From: an uncultured Eubacteriales bacterium
Lineage (GTDB): Bacteria; Bacillota; Clostridia; Lachnospirales; Lachnospiraceae
DNA: 9,249 nt
Direction: 5' to 3'
Assembly: GCA_902772745.1 (NCBI GenBank)
Contig: CACYBV010000072.1
Location: 1-9,249, forward strand
In this document: positions 1 to 6,304 of the stretch, one piece after another
Layout of the letters: each line of letters opens with the position of its first letter
Position numbering within the stretch: the stretch's first letter is position 1
The notes under the pieces: generated by a model
Told to the model about the DNA's origin: nothing
What the model saw: the letters and a program-made list of their open reading frames with translations, nothing else
Database searches by the model: none
Program-made: the position numbers and the translations under genes

Positions 1-585
1 AACCTGACCGGTGGTGCCTACAGTGAATGCAGCTGTATCATATGCGTATACAGCAACATCCTGAGGCTGGACCGAGATCGCGTTCACGATCACAGGCTCA
101 GTTTCAGGCTCGGTAACAGGCTCGGTTTCTGCTGCGGGTTCTTCCGCCGCGGTTGTATCTTCCTCTGGGATCTCCGCGGGGATTTCCGCTGCGGTTGTAT
201 CTTCCTCGGGATTCTCTGCGGGAACTTCCGCTGCGGTTGTATCTTCTTCGGGATTCTCCGCAGGAGCTTCCGTTACGGTTGTTCCTTCCTCAGGATCTTC
301 CGCCGGGACTTCCGCCGCGGTTGTGTCTCCTTCGGGGTCTGCCACAGTGGCTTCCGTTACGGTTGTTCCTTCCTCGGGATCTTCCGTCGGAACTTCTGCT
401 GCGGTTGTGTCTCCCTCGGGGTTTTCCGCAGGAGCTTCCGCGAGCGTTTCCACGACGGTCTCCGTATCCGCTTCCGCAGGCTGGCTCTCAGTTCCAAGAT
501 TATCTCCGAAGGCTGTGACTGCCAGGGAAAGAATCATGATGAGAGACAGGAGAAGCGCTGTCAATTTCCTGGTTGATTTAAACAA
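1..585 (-). CDS. Secreted repeat-stalk surface protein with Ig-like domain, N-terminal part (partial)
   Basis: Open reading frame of 195 codons that continues past the left edge. The start is TTG at 585-583, chosen because AGGAGG (596-591) lies 5 nt upstream and because this start gives a classical signal peptide: basic residues (FKSTRK), a hydrophobic core rich in Leu/Ile (about residues 9-24) and a likely cleavage site near AVTAFG-D (residues 22-28). Residues 29-57 are acidic linker. Residues 58-155 are seven tandem 14-residue units rich in Glu, Thr, Pro and Ala, followed by a short TEP-type stretch. From about residue 166 the text VNAISVQPQDVAVY looks like the first strand of a bacterial Ig-like domain. 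The protein is therefore probably exported, with a flexible stalk before a folded ectodomain. Anchor and function lie outside the window. No ATG fits as well: the first in-frame ATG falls inside the hydrophobic core. The gene is certain; its role is unknown. Confidence 0.85.
   Translation of the reverse strand, partial: MFKSTRKLTALLLSLIMILSLAVTAFGDNLGTESQPAEADTETVVETLAEAPAENPEGDTTAAEVPTEDPEEGTTVTEATVADPEGDTTAAEVPAEDPEEGTTVTEAPAENPEEDTTAAEVPAENPEEDTTAAEIPAEIPEEDTTAAEEPAAETEPVTEPETEPVIVNAISVQPQDVAVYAYDTAAFTVGTTGQV
121..414 (-). repeat. 42-bp tandem coding repeat (14-residue acidic unit, seven copies)
   Basis: Within the secreted protein the unit is 14 residues (42 nt). Two versions are visible: type A resembles EDTTAAEVPAENPE and type B resembles EGTTVTEAPAENPE. 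Reading 5' to 3' on the minus strand the order is A, B, A, B, A, A, A, and the last copy decays into a TEP-rich tail. Synonymous differences (for example ACC GCA GCA against ACC GCG GCG) show that the copies are not freshly amplified. The repeat also creates false plus-strand reading frames of Leu/Arg/Pro-rich sequence across the same bases. Confidence 0.9.
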
Positions 586-598
586 TGTGCCCTCCTCC

Positions 599-617
599 CT
601 GTGCTGTATCAGCACAG
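599..617. promoter_or_regulatory. Perfect 8-bp inverted repeat abutting the ribosome binding site
   Basis: CTGTGCTG (599-606), TAT, CAGCACAG (610-617) is an exact dyad with a 3-nt centre. On the minus strand it lies directly before the AGGAGG of the secreted-protein gene (596-591), so it is either an operator at the proximal transcription start or an RNA hairpin that could mask or frame the ribosome binding site. The sequence alone cannot separate these. Confidence 0.5.
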
Positions 618-647
618 ATAATGTAATTCATTTACAAAACACTGCAA
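618..647 (-). promoter_or_regulatory. Alternative proximal promoter of the secreted repeat protein
   Basis: TTGCAG (647-642), an 18-nt spacer and CATTAT (623-618) on the minus strand would start transcription near 611, leaving a leader of about 25 nt. It is weaker than the distal TTGACA promoter and is listed only as an alternative or second start. Confidence 0.25.
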
Positions 648-822
648 TTTCCGAGGCCATGCGGTTAAGAAACAACGATGTCTGTATAACCGCGGTCGGC
701 CTTATGAATTATTGTGGCACACAGAACGAGGTTCGAATTCGTCTCTATGCCGCAGTAAACAGATATAATCGCAGAATGGCCCACTCCGCGATGATAAATA
801 TCCAACATAGATATTCTACTAT

Positions 823-851
823 AGTCTACAATATGATCGTCTGTTTGTCAA
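823..851 (-). promoter_or_regulatory. Probable sigma-70-type promoter of the secreted repeat protein
   Basis: On the minus strand there is a perfect -35 box TTGACA (851-846), a 17-nt spacer and TAGACT (828-823, four of six consensus positions). It points at the secreted-protein gene. Transcription would begin near 816 and give a leader of about 230 nt. The exact -35 and ideal spacing support it; the -10 is imperfect. Confidence 0.5.
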
Positions 852-864
852 TATCCATGAAGCG

Positions 865-913
865 TTTTTTGTGATGTCACCAAAAAATCAAAGTGATATT
901 TATGTGATATTTT
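865..913. promoter_or_regulatory. Candidate activator region: phased GTGAT boxes and an A/T-flanked dyad
   Basis: GTGAT occurs on the plus strand at 871, 893 and 904, spaced 22 and 11 nt, so all three lie on one face of the helix. The first is part of the dyad GTGATGTCAC (871-880), which is flanked by T6 (865-870) and A6 (882-887). The last two are parts of a direct repeat, GTGATATTT. The group sits about 20 nt upstream of the TTGACA box at 851-846, a normal place for an activator or an A-tract upstream element. Confidence 0.35.
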
Positions 914-1074
914 GTGCCTCCTGCCCGATGGCATGATATGTAAAGCTTTGTCTGCTATGAGTGAAACATGAGTATTTCTCCGGAAGCAGTGTACGCCGCC
1001 TTGTTTCAGAATTGGCCTCAACGGCAAAGCATTATATTAACAGCAGTTGTCCTGTCTGGTCCGGGATCAGAGGC

Positions 1075-2889
1075 TCAGAAATCCTCCGCCATTTTCCCCG
1101 CATCTTCCTGCGAAAGCTCCGTCACCTTGTTTTCCATCACCCGGTAAACCCGCTGGCACATGTTCAGCACCGTCGGGCGGTGCGTGGTGACGATGCAGGT
1201 TTTGTTGGGGCGCTGGCGGATGATGTTTCTAAGCACCTGGCGCTCGGTCGTGACGTCCAAAGCGGATGTAGCCTCGTCGAGAAGGAGGATCGGCGCGTCC
1301 CGAAGGACTGCCCGCGCGATCGCGATTCTCTGGGCCTGGCCCTCGGAGAAGCCGCGGCCGCGTTCGCCGATCTTCGAATTGAAGGAATCCGGCATTTTCG
1401 AGATGAAATCCCAGGCGCAGGCGATCTTCAGGGCTTCTTCGATCTCTTCGTCCGTCGCGTCCTCTTTCGCCATGCGCAGGTTCTCCGCCACAGTTCCGGA
1501 GAGGATGGTGTTGCCCTGGGGAACGTAGGAGAAAAGGAAGCGGCTGTCCGCGTTCATCTCCACTTCCCTGCCGTTCGAAGCACGGAGGAAGGTCCGTCCG
1601 GTTTCCGGATGGATCAGTCCGAGCATCAGACGGAGCATCGTGGTCTTACCTTCGCCGGAAGGGCCGACAAGCGCCACGATTTCCCCGGGCGAGGCTTTGA
1701 AGCAGGAGTCTGTCAGCACCTTTTTGTCCTCAAGATAGGCAAAGCTGACGCCGGTCATGCGCACCTCAAAGCCGCCGTCCATTAGTTCCGTAAGTTCCCG
1801 GCTCTCCGGAATGTGGAGCTCGCGCGGGAGGTCGATCAGTTCCCGGATACGATGGGCGGAAACGGAGCTTGTGAGGAAGGTGGGCACGATTCCCACCACG
1901 TTCTGGAAGGCGTTCGCGAGGCGGCTCCGCTGCTCTAAAAACAGCGTCATGGTTCCGTAGGTAATTTCCTTGGTCCACAGGAGAAACAGGCAGTAGCCAA
2001 AGGCCGAATACTGGACGATGAGTCCGAGGACGGACATAAAAACGTGTGTCTTGATGGTAAACAGGTTGTAAAGGAGGCTCGTTTCGCGGAAGCGCTTCTG
2101 CCAGTCCCGGAGCTTCCTCCCGTACTGCTTGGTGATGCCGAAGGACTTGATCGTATCGAAGTTGTAGAAAGTCTCCACCTCGAAGGCAGTCATGCTGCTT
2201 CCGATCTCCTTCACCCGCCTCGCGTGTTCACGCTGCTTGCGGATCAGGAACTTGCTCATGAGAAGCATCACGGGCGCAGTTGCGAAAGCCAGGAGGGACA
2301 TGACTTTATTGTAATGCCAGATCACCACAAAAGTGAGCACAAAATTGTATACGGCGATGATGATGGACGGAAGCCAGCTGATGGCGTTTGAAGCCACGGT
2401 GTTTACATCGCTGTTGAAGCGGTTCAGGATATCGCCGCTGCTGTAGCCGTTGATGGCCTTCCAGTCCACATCGATGATCTGGTCGAAAATGTCGGCCTGG
2501 ATATCGTTGTTGATGCTGATGGAGAGCTTTGCGGACAGGCGGCTGATGACGCTGGAGAACACCAGGCTGAACACGGCGCTTCCGACCGTGATCCCGATCA
2601 GCAGCCACAGCTTGTCCACCCTGTGGCCGGTGATGATGTCGATGACATACTTGCTTGCGACGCTCGCCGCCATCGCGAGCGTGGTGCTGAGGAGCCCCAG
2701 AAGGGTATAGAATACAATGGCGCCTTTGTACCGCTTGCTGTAGGTGAAAATCCAGCGCCAGTCGTCCAGGATTTCCTTATAGGTTCCATCCTGTGCCTTT
2801 TGAAAGAGGCTGTGCAGCGAACTGAACAGCGGCTGAGGCTTATTGGGATCGGACGGCGGTTTCTGACCGCCCATTCTCATTGCAGGCAT
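1075..2889 (-). CDS. ABC half-transporter (fused membrane domain and ATPase)
   Basis: This 604-residue protein has the length and order of an exporter-type half transporter: an N-terminal cytoplasmic stretch (1-45), about six membrane segments (near 55-77, 94-117, 171-193, 196-215, 277-305 and 325-340) and a C-terminal ATPase. The ATPase motifs are complete: Walker A GPSGEGKT (409-416), Q-loop YVPQGN (Gln458), signature FSEGQ (514-518, Glu replacing the usual Gly), Walker B ILLLDE (534-539), SALD D-loop and His570 in TTHRP. A lone half transporter normally works as a homodimer that pumps substrate across the membrane; the substrate cannot be read from sequence. The start at 2889 is preferred because GGGGAG (2904-2899) lies 9 nt before it. 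Another ATG at 2898 would touch that site, and a third lies at 2880. The gene is a single transcription unit divergent from sdaA. A partner encoded elsewhere cannot be excluded. Confidence 0.9.
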   Translation of the reverse strand: MPAMRMGGQKPPSDPNKPQPLFSSLHSLFQKAQDGTYKEILDDWRWIFTYSKRYKGAIVFYTLLGLLSTTLAMAASVASKYVIDIITGHRVDKLWLLIGITVGSAVFSLVFSSVISRLSAKLSISINNDIQADIFDQIIDVDWKAINGYSSGDILNRFNSDVNTVASNAISWLPSIIIAVYNFVLTFVVIWHYNKVMSLLAFATAPVMLLMSKFLIRKQREHARRVKEIGSSMTAFEVETFYNFDTIKSFGITKQYGRKLRDWQKRFRETSLLYNLFTIKTHVFMSVLGLIVQYSAFGYCLFLLWTKEITYGTMTLFLEQRSRLANAFQNVVGIVPTFLTSSVSAHRIRELIDLPRELHIPESRELTELMDGGFEVRMTGVSFAYLEDKKVLTDSCFKASPGEIVALVGPSGEGKTTMLRLMLGLIHPETGRTFLRASNGREVEMNADSRFLFSYVPQGNTILSGTVAENLRMAKEDATDEEIEEALKIACAWDFISKMPDSFNSKIGERGRGFSEGQAQRIAIARAVLRDAPILLLDEATSALDVTTERQVLRNIIRQRPNKTCIVTTHRPTVLNMCQRVYRVMENKVTELSQEDAGKMAEDF

Positions 2890-2898
2890 AGAACACAT

Positions 2899-2904
2899 CT
2901 CCCC
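2899..2904 (-). promoter_or_regulatory. Ribosome binding site that decides the transporter start
   Basis: GGGGAG on the minus strand ends directly against the ATG at 2898 (spacing 0), is 9 nt from the ATG at 2889 and 18 nt from the ATG at 2880. Only 2889 has a normal spacing, giving the N-terminus MPAMRMGG. Confidence 0.6.
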
Positions 2905-2936
2905 GGAAAAAACTTCGCATCGATAGAGGCTGTTGT

Positions 2937-2965
2937 ATTATAGCATATCCGCAAGCGGACCGCAA
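2937..2965 (-). promoter_or_regulatory. Strong promoter of the ABC transporter gene
   Basis: On the minus strand TTGCGG (2965-2960) is followed by a 17-nt spacer and a perfect TATAAT (2942-2937) that carries an upstream TG (extended -10). The transcript would start near 2930, leaving about 40 nt before the ATG at 2889. The direct repeat CCGCAAGCG overlaps the -35 and spacer. Confidence 0.65.
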
Positions 2966-2968
2966 GCG
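2949..2968. promoter_or_regulatory. Direct repeat overlapping the transporter promoter (candidate operator)
   Basis: CCGCAAGCG occurs at 2949-2957 and again at 2960-2968, an 11-nt period. Each copy has CCGC/GCG arm symmetry. The second copy contains the -35 box and the first lies in the spacer, so a protein bound here would block RNA polymerase. No regulator gene is adjacent. Confidence 0.4.
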
Positions 2969-3071
2969 ACATTGCACAAATATTACAGTTTTATTACGAT
3001 AATTTGAACTTGCAGTTACGGATCAGCCGCGCCGGCTGCCGCGTTTTTAGCAGGACGTCAGCATGTTTTCC

Positions 3072-3100
3072 TTGATAATGTGCATTCTCTGTGCTAATGT
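3072..3100 (+). promoter_or_regulatory. Candidate promoter of sdaA
   Basis: TTGATA (3072-3077), a 17-nt spacer and TAATGT (3095-3100) preceded by TG (extended -10 form). The -35 is good and the -10 is weak. A nearby TATAAA downstream has no matching -35. The start point would be near 3107, giving a leader of about 135 nt. Confidence 0.35.
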
Positions 3101-3106
3101 AAAGAT

Positions 3107-3242
3107 ATAAAATCCATGACGTATAGGTCAGAAGAAGATATCCGGGCCGGTCATTAAGCCTTTCGCTCACCCGAAGACACGTTAGCTGCGGCCGGGGTTT
3201 TTGGCCATGATATCTTTAAATTCTGTACCGCAGGAGTTCTCC
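3107..3242 (+). promoter_or_regulatory. Structured leader of sdaA, attenuator-like
   Basis: Two mutually exclusive pairings can be drawn by hand. State 1: AAGATATC (3135-3142) pairs perfectly with GATATCTT (3209-3216), extended after a 2x2 internal loop by GGCC (3145-3148) with GGCC (3203-3206). State 2: GGCCG (3145-3149) pairs with CGGCC (3189-3193), extended past one mismatch by C3142-C3143 with G3195-G3196, and followed by TTTTT (3198-3202), like a weak intrinsic terminator. A small hairpin (3160-3163 with 3173-3176) lies inside. No known riboswitch class was recognised by eye, and no T-box motif was seen. This is inference from complementarity. Confidence 0.35.
3232..3236 (+). promoter_or_regulatory. 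Ribosome binding site that decides the sdaA start
   Basis: AGGAG lies 6 nt before the ATG at 3243. The upstream in-frame TTG (3201) and ATG (3207) have no comparable site and would add residues not typical of the family N-terminus, which starts close to the SIRSVYRIGNGPSSSHT segment. Confidence 0.7.
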
Positions 3243-4457
3243 ATGAAGAGTATCCGAAGTGTATACCGGATCGGTAACGGTCCTTCGAGTTCACATACCG
3301 TCGGTCCCTATCGCGCCGCCGCATTATTCCGCGCGCGTTACCCAAAAGCCAGCCGCTTCATCGTTACGCTTTACGGCTCGCTCGCCTTTACCGGAGAGGG
3401 ACACAGCACCGGGAAAGCCATAAGAAACGCGATCCCGGACGCCGAAATCATCTTTGACCGGAAGGAGCACGATCTTCCCCATCCGAACACCATGCTTTTC
3501 ATCGCGGAAAAAGACGGTCAGGAGATCGGGCGGGCACGGATTTTCAGTATCGGCGGCGGTTCGATCCAGGTCGAAAACGAGCCGTCCGAAGAGGATACCC
3601 ATGTGTATCCGGAAACCTGTTTTTCCGAAATCATGGACTCCTGCCGCAGTCTCGGCCTGAACCTCCCCGGACTGATAAGGCTTCGGGAAGGCGATTCGCT
3701 TTATGATTTCCTCGCAGTTGTCTGGGAAGCGATGAAGGATGCAGTACAGCGCGGGCTGAATACGGAAGGAATCCTCCCCGGAGGGCTCGGCATCACAAGA
3801 AAAGCAAAGCTTCTTCTCGAAAAGCGCTGCTACAATGAAGCCGCGGAAGTCACGATGAACCGAGTGATCGCCGCCTACGCCTATGCGGTCAGCGAGGAGA
3901 ATGCGGACGAGCATATCGTTGTCACGGCGCCGACCTGCGGAAGCTGCGGCGTGCTGCCTGCAGTTCTCAATTATATGGAGCACGACCGCGGATTCCCGGA
4001 GGAAGAAATCCTGGATGCCCTTGCGGTCGCCGGGCTAGTCGGAAATATCATCCGCGAAAACGCCAGCATTTCCGGCGCGGAATGCGGCTGCCAGGCCGAG
4101 ATCGGAAGCGCCTGCTCGATGACTGCTGCGGCGCTGGCATCCCTCTATCGGCTGAACATCGACCAGATCGAATACGCCGCGGAAATCGCCATGGAGCACA
4201 ACCTCGGGCTTACCTGCGACCCCGTGGGCGGTCTCGTGCAGATTCCCTGCATCGAGCGGAACGCGGTCGCCGCGATGCGTGCAATCAGCTCCGTCAATCT
4301 CTCCCGCTTCCTTTATGAGACGAGGAAGATCTCTTTCGACAACGTGATCGCGACCATGTACCGCACCGGCCGGGATCTGAATGAAAAGTACCGGGAAACC
4401 TCTCACGGGGGCCTGGCGAACCTGTATAATACAAACAGGCTGGGGAAGAGGCAGTAA
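3243..4457 (+). CDS. sdaA: L-serine ammonia-lyase, iron-sulfur type, single chain
   Basis: This 404-residue cytoplasmic enzyme deaminates L-serine to pyruvate and ammonia using an oxygen-sensitive [4Fe-4S] cluster. The beta-type domain comes first, with the family signature GPSSSHT (13-19), and is followed by the alpha-type catalytic domain (about 150-390) with TAPTCGSCG (228-236), the SGAECGCQ segment, ACSM (290-293), CDPVGG (325-330) and IPCIERNA (334-341). Cys283, Cys325 and Cys336 are spaced 42 and 11 residues apart, the spacing recalled for the cluster ligands of the Legionella enzyme. Against E. coli-type SdaA (about 454 residues) it is about 50 residues shorter, and its C-terminus KYRETSHGGLANLY... 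lacks the terminal cysteine that in the Legionella enzyme caps the cluster when no substrate is bound. The start at 3243 follows AGGAG by 6 nt. The gene stands alone, divergent from the transporter and convergent with the esterase operon. Confidence 0.95.
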   Translation: MKSIRSVYRIGNGPSSSHTVGPYRAAALFRARYPKASRFIVTLYGSLAFTGEGHSTGKAIRNAIPDAEIIFDRKEHDLPHPNTMLFIAEKDGQEIGRARIFSIGGGSIQVENEPSEEDTHVYPETCFSEIMDSCRSLGLNLPGLIRLREGDSLYDFLAVVWEAMKDAVQRGLNTEGILPGGLGITRKAKLLLEKRCYNEAAEVTMNRVIAAYAYAVSEENADEHIVVTAPTCGSCGVLPAVLNYMEHDRGFPEEEILDALAVAGLVGNIIRENASISGAECGCQAEIGSACSMTAAALASLYRLNIDQIEYAAEIAMEHNLGLTCDPVGGLVQIPCIERNAVAAMRAISSVNLSRFLYETRKISFDNVIATMYRTGRDLNEKYRETSHGGLANLYNTNRLGKRQ

Positions 4458-4477
4458 CTGTCTCATCTTCCCCAGCC
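4438..4477. terminator. Bidirectional intrinsic terminator between convergent units
   Basis: GGCTGGGGAAGA (4438-4449) and TCTTCCCCAGCC (4466-4477) form a perfect 12-bp stem around a 16-nt loop that holds the sdaA stop codon (4455-4457). On the minus strand the stem is followed by TGTTTGTATT, a moderate U-run that would end the esterase operon. On the plus strand the downstream sequence is less U-rich (GAATTTTATG). An alternative inner pairing (4448-4454 with 4458-4464) also exists. Confidence 0.7.
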
Positions 4478-4540
4478 GCATGTATGAATTTTATGACGGG
4501 TTTCGTGATGGCGGCTCAGTAATCAGATGCCGCAGGGTAT

Positions 4541-6253
4541 TCAGCGGATCGGGCGTCCCCCGTAATACCGGGTACCGTCCTCACCCTTGCTGTAATTGCA
4601 GAGGAAGCTGTCCCAGACATACCAAGCGATGCCGCTGTGGAAGGAATGGTTGGAATCCTTGTACATCGCGAATTTCACGACCGGAATCCCTTCTTTGTTG
4701 TTCCAGACATAGGTGATTGCGGCTCCGTTGTCCAGAATGAAGGGCTCCTCGTCCGGATCCACGCCGTTTTCGACCTTGCGCCACAGAAGCTCCCAGTACA
4801 GGGGCTGCGTTTTGTCGAAAGGATCCTTCCAGGGATCGTGCTCGGCGGAAACATTCAGCGCCGGCATGCGGTAATGATCTTTCGGCATCTCGTCAATTGA
4901 ATCGAACTGCCAGCAGGCAAAGCCGATCTGCGCGGAGGCCGCGAACACGTCGCCCATCTCCATCGAAAGGCCGTAGGTCATCGCGGAGCCGTTCGAATGT
5001 CCGGTGCAGTAGATACGGGCCGGATCGACGCTGTAGCGCTTCTTCACATCCTCGATCACGGTGCGGAAGTAAGTGATCTCGGACTGGAATTCTTCCTGGG
5101 AATCCGGCTTTCTTCGCATCGGGAAGCCCTTGATCGGGAAGGCGCTCGAACGCCACCGCGGGAGGCCGTAATTCGTTCCCTCCGTCGGAAGGCCCTGCGT
5201 GAACACTGCGATGAATTTCCGCTGTTCCGCGATTTTCCAGAAATCCGTATTCTTCACCATCAGGTCGTGTGTGCACTCAAAGCCATGCGTCACCACAACG
5301 ACCGGATAGGCTTTGTTTTTGTCGTAATCCGAAGGCGCATAGACCGACCAGACCCGCTCCTGCGGCTCCGAAAAAGAAGCATGCGGCATGCGTTTTTTAT
5401 AGACTTTCATGCCGATCTCATCGAGCGTAAAGTTCACCTTGAGCTGCGTCACGCTGAGATGGTCATGATGGTAGCGCTTAATCAAAAAGTCCATGTATGC
5501 GCGGCCGGTCCAGGCTGCGTTTTTATAAAGTTCCGCCGCATTTTTCGCTTCACTGACCCAGACGCGGCTCGCGGCCTGCGTGAGTTCCGATTCGTCCGCG
5601 GGCAGCATCCGCTCATTATAGACCTTCGCCCAGTCGTTTCGCAGGTGCTCGTCGATGCAGAGATTTCTCTTTTTAAAATACTCTGTCAGGACGGGCGTTT
5701 CCTTTCCCTTCTCGTTGACGATCCACACGGGGATCCGGTGTGTGTCCTTTGCTTTTCCGGCCGCGGACTTCGGAAGGTCCTCCGGTCCGAACAGCACCGC
5801 GCCGCCGAACAGGAGGGAATTGTACGCGAGATACTTTGCGAGGAAAGAAGCGCTGTCGCCGTAGCCTATGGCGTATTTCTGGTCGAAATTGATCACGCTG
5901 ACGGTATGGAAAGCCTGGTTGAAGGCCTTATAGATGAACTCGTTCTCCAGATCCGGCTTGCCCCACTTTTTGTCCGCGGTCAGGAATACAAGGCAGATCG
6001 AATTCTTCTTCGCGCATTCGACCCACTTCGACTGATTGACAAAGTCCTCCGCCAAGATCCCTGCGGGGATAAAGATCAGCGCGCCTTTATGCTGTGCCCG
6101 GTAGTCGTCGGGCACAAAAGTGATGATTTCACGGCTGACGCCGTTCAGATCCACCTTCTGCCGGTAAAGCCCCTTATAGGCCGATCCGTAGGGTTCCTTC
6201 GCATAGTCCAGCGGAAGGTCCGGGACATAGTCACGAATTGTATATTTGCTCAT
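4541..6253 (-). CDS. Tandem alpha/beta-hydrolase protein, PHB-depolymerase/feruloyl-esterase-like
   Basis: A 570-residue protein with no signal peptide. The C-terminal half (about 295-555) has a full esterase layout: beta-strand PVVVVTHGFE with an oxyanion-type HGFE (323-326), nucleophile elbow GHSNG (418-422, Ser420), Asp473 in SAEHDPW and His536 in SNHSFH, giving a plausible Ser-Asp-His triad. It resembles the PHB depolymerase/LpqC/feruloyl esterase branch. The N-terminal half (about 30-200) also looks like a hydrolase fold, with GALIFIPAG (57-65) and AIGYGDSAS (128-136), where GDSAS resembles GxSxG with the last Gly changed to Ser; no convincing His partner is visible there. The start is ATG 6253 with AAGGAGG 7 nt upstream. 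It is the last gene of the esterase operon, 95 nt after the previous gene, and ends at the shared terminator. The substrate is probably an ester on plant oligosaccharides (inference from neighbours). Confidence 0.85.
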   Translation of the reverse strand: MSKYTIRDYVPDLPLDYAKEPYGSAYKGLYRQKVDLNGVSREIITFVPDDYRAQHKGALIFIPAGILAEDFVNQSKWVECAKKNSICLVFLTADKKWGKPDLENEFIYKAFNQAFHTVSVINFDQKYAIGYGDSASFLAKYLAYNSLLFGGAVLFGPEDLPKSAAGKAKDTHRIPVWIVNEKGKETPVLTEYFKKRNLCIDEHLRNDWAKVYNERMLPADESELTQAASRVWVSEAKNAAELYKNAAWTGRAYMDFLIKRYHHDHLSVTQLKVNFTLDEIGMKVYKKRMPHASFSEPQERVWSVYAPSDYDKNKAYPVVVVTHGFECTHDLMVKNTDFWKIAEQRKFIAVFTQGLPTEGTNYGLPRWRSSAFPIKGFPMRRKPDSQEEFQSEITYFRTVIEDVKKRYSVDPARIYCTGHSNGSAMTYGLSMEMGDVFAASAQIGFACWQFDSIDEMPKDHYRMPALNVSAEHDPWKDPFDKTQPLYWELLWRKVENGVDPDEEPFILDNGAAITYVWNNKEGIPVVKFAMYKDSNHSFHSGIAWYVWDSFLCNYSKGEDGTRYYGGRPIR

Positions 6254-6274
6254 TCTCCTGCCTCCTTGATCATT

Positions 6275-6304
6275 CCGGACGTGCTTATGCTTCGTCCGGT
6301 TTTT
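6275..6304 (+). terminator. Hairpin plus T-run facing against the esterase operon
   Basis: CCGGACG (6275-6281), an 11-nt loop and CGTCCGG (6293-6299) are followed on the plus strand by TTTTT (6300-6304), and T5 occurs again at 6308-6312. This has intrinsic-terminator form, but for plus-strand (antisense) transcription; no plus-strand gene lies here. In the operon messenger the same bases form a hairpin ending 7 nt before the AAGGAGG of the downstream esterase, so it might instead affect that gene's translation or messenger stability. Confidence 0.4.

Larger units (their letters stand above)
586..1074. other. Intergenic region without a gene
   Basis: This 489-nt AT-rich gap separates the transporter stop (1075) from the start of the secreted protein (585). 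It contains a TTGACA/TAGACT promoter facing the secreted protein, three helically phased GTGAT boxes upstream of it, a leader of about 230 nt, and a dyad touching the ribosome binding site. No convincing coding frame, transfer RNA or intrinsic terminator for the transporter was seen. Short plus-strand frames here have no ribosome binding site and no recognisable sequence. Confidence 0.6.

Noticed and set aside
121..414. Regular repeats as a possible CRISPR array
   Set aside because: The period is a fixed 42 nt with no unique spacers, and the repeats are in frame in a coding sequence.
725..744. T-arm-like GGTTCGAATTC suggesting a transfer RNA
   Set aside because: No cloverleaf can be built around it: no matching acceptor stem, D-arm or anticodon arm was found.
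153..874. Overlapping plus-strand open frames rich in Leu, Arg and Pro or Ser and Val
   Set aside because: They are antisense images of the 42-nt repeat in the secreted-protein gene; they have no ribosome binding site, and the minus frame has a signal peptide and sensible domains.
961..1785. A 274-codon plus-strand frame
   Set aside because: It lies antisense to the ABC ATPase domain, whose motifs are complete on the minus strand.
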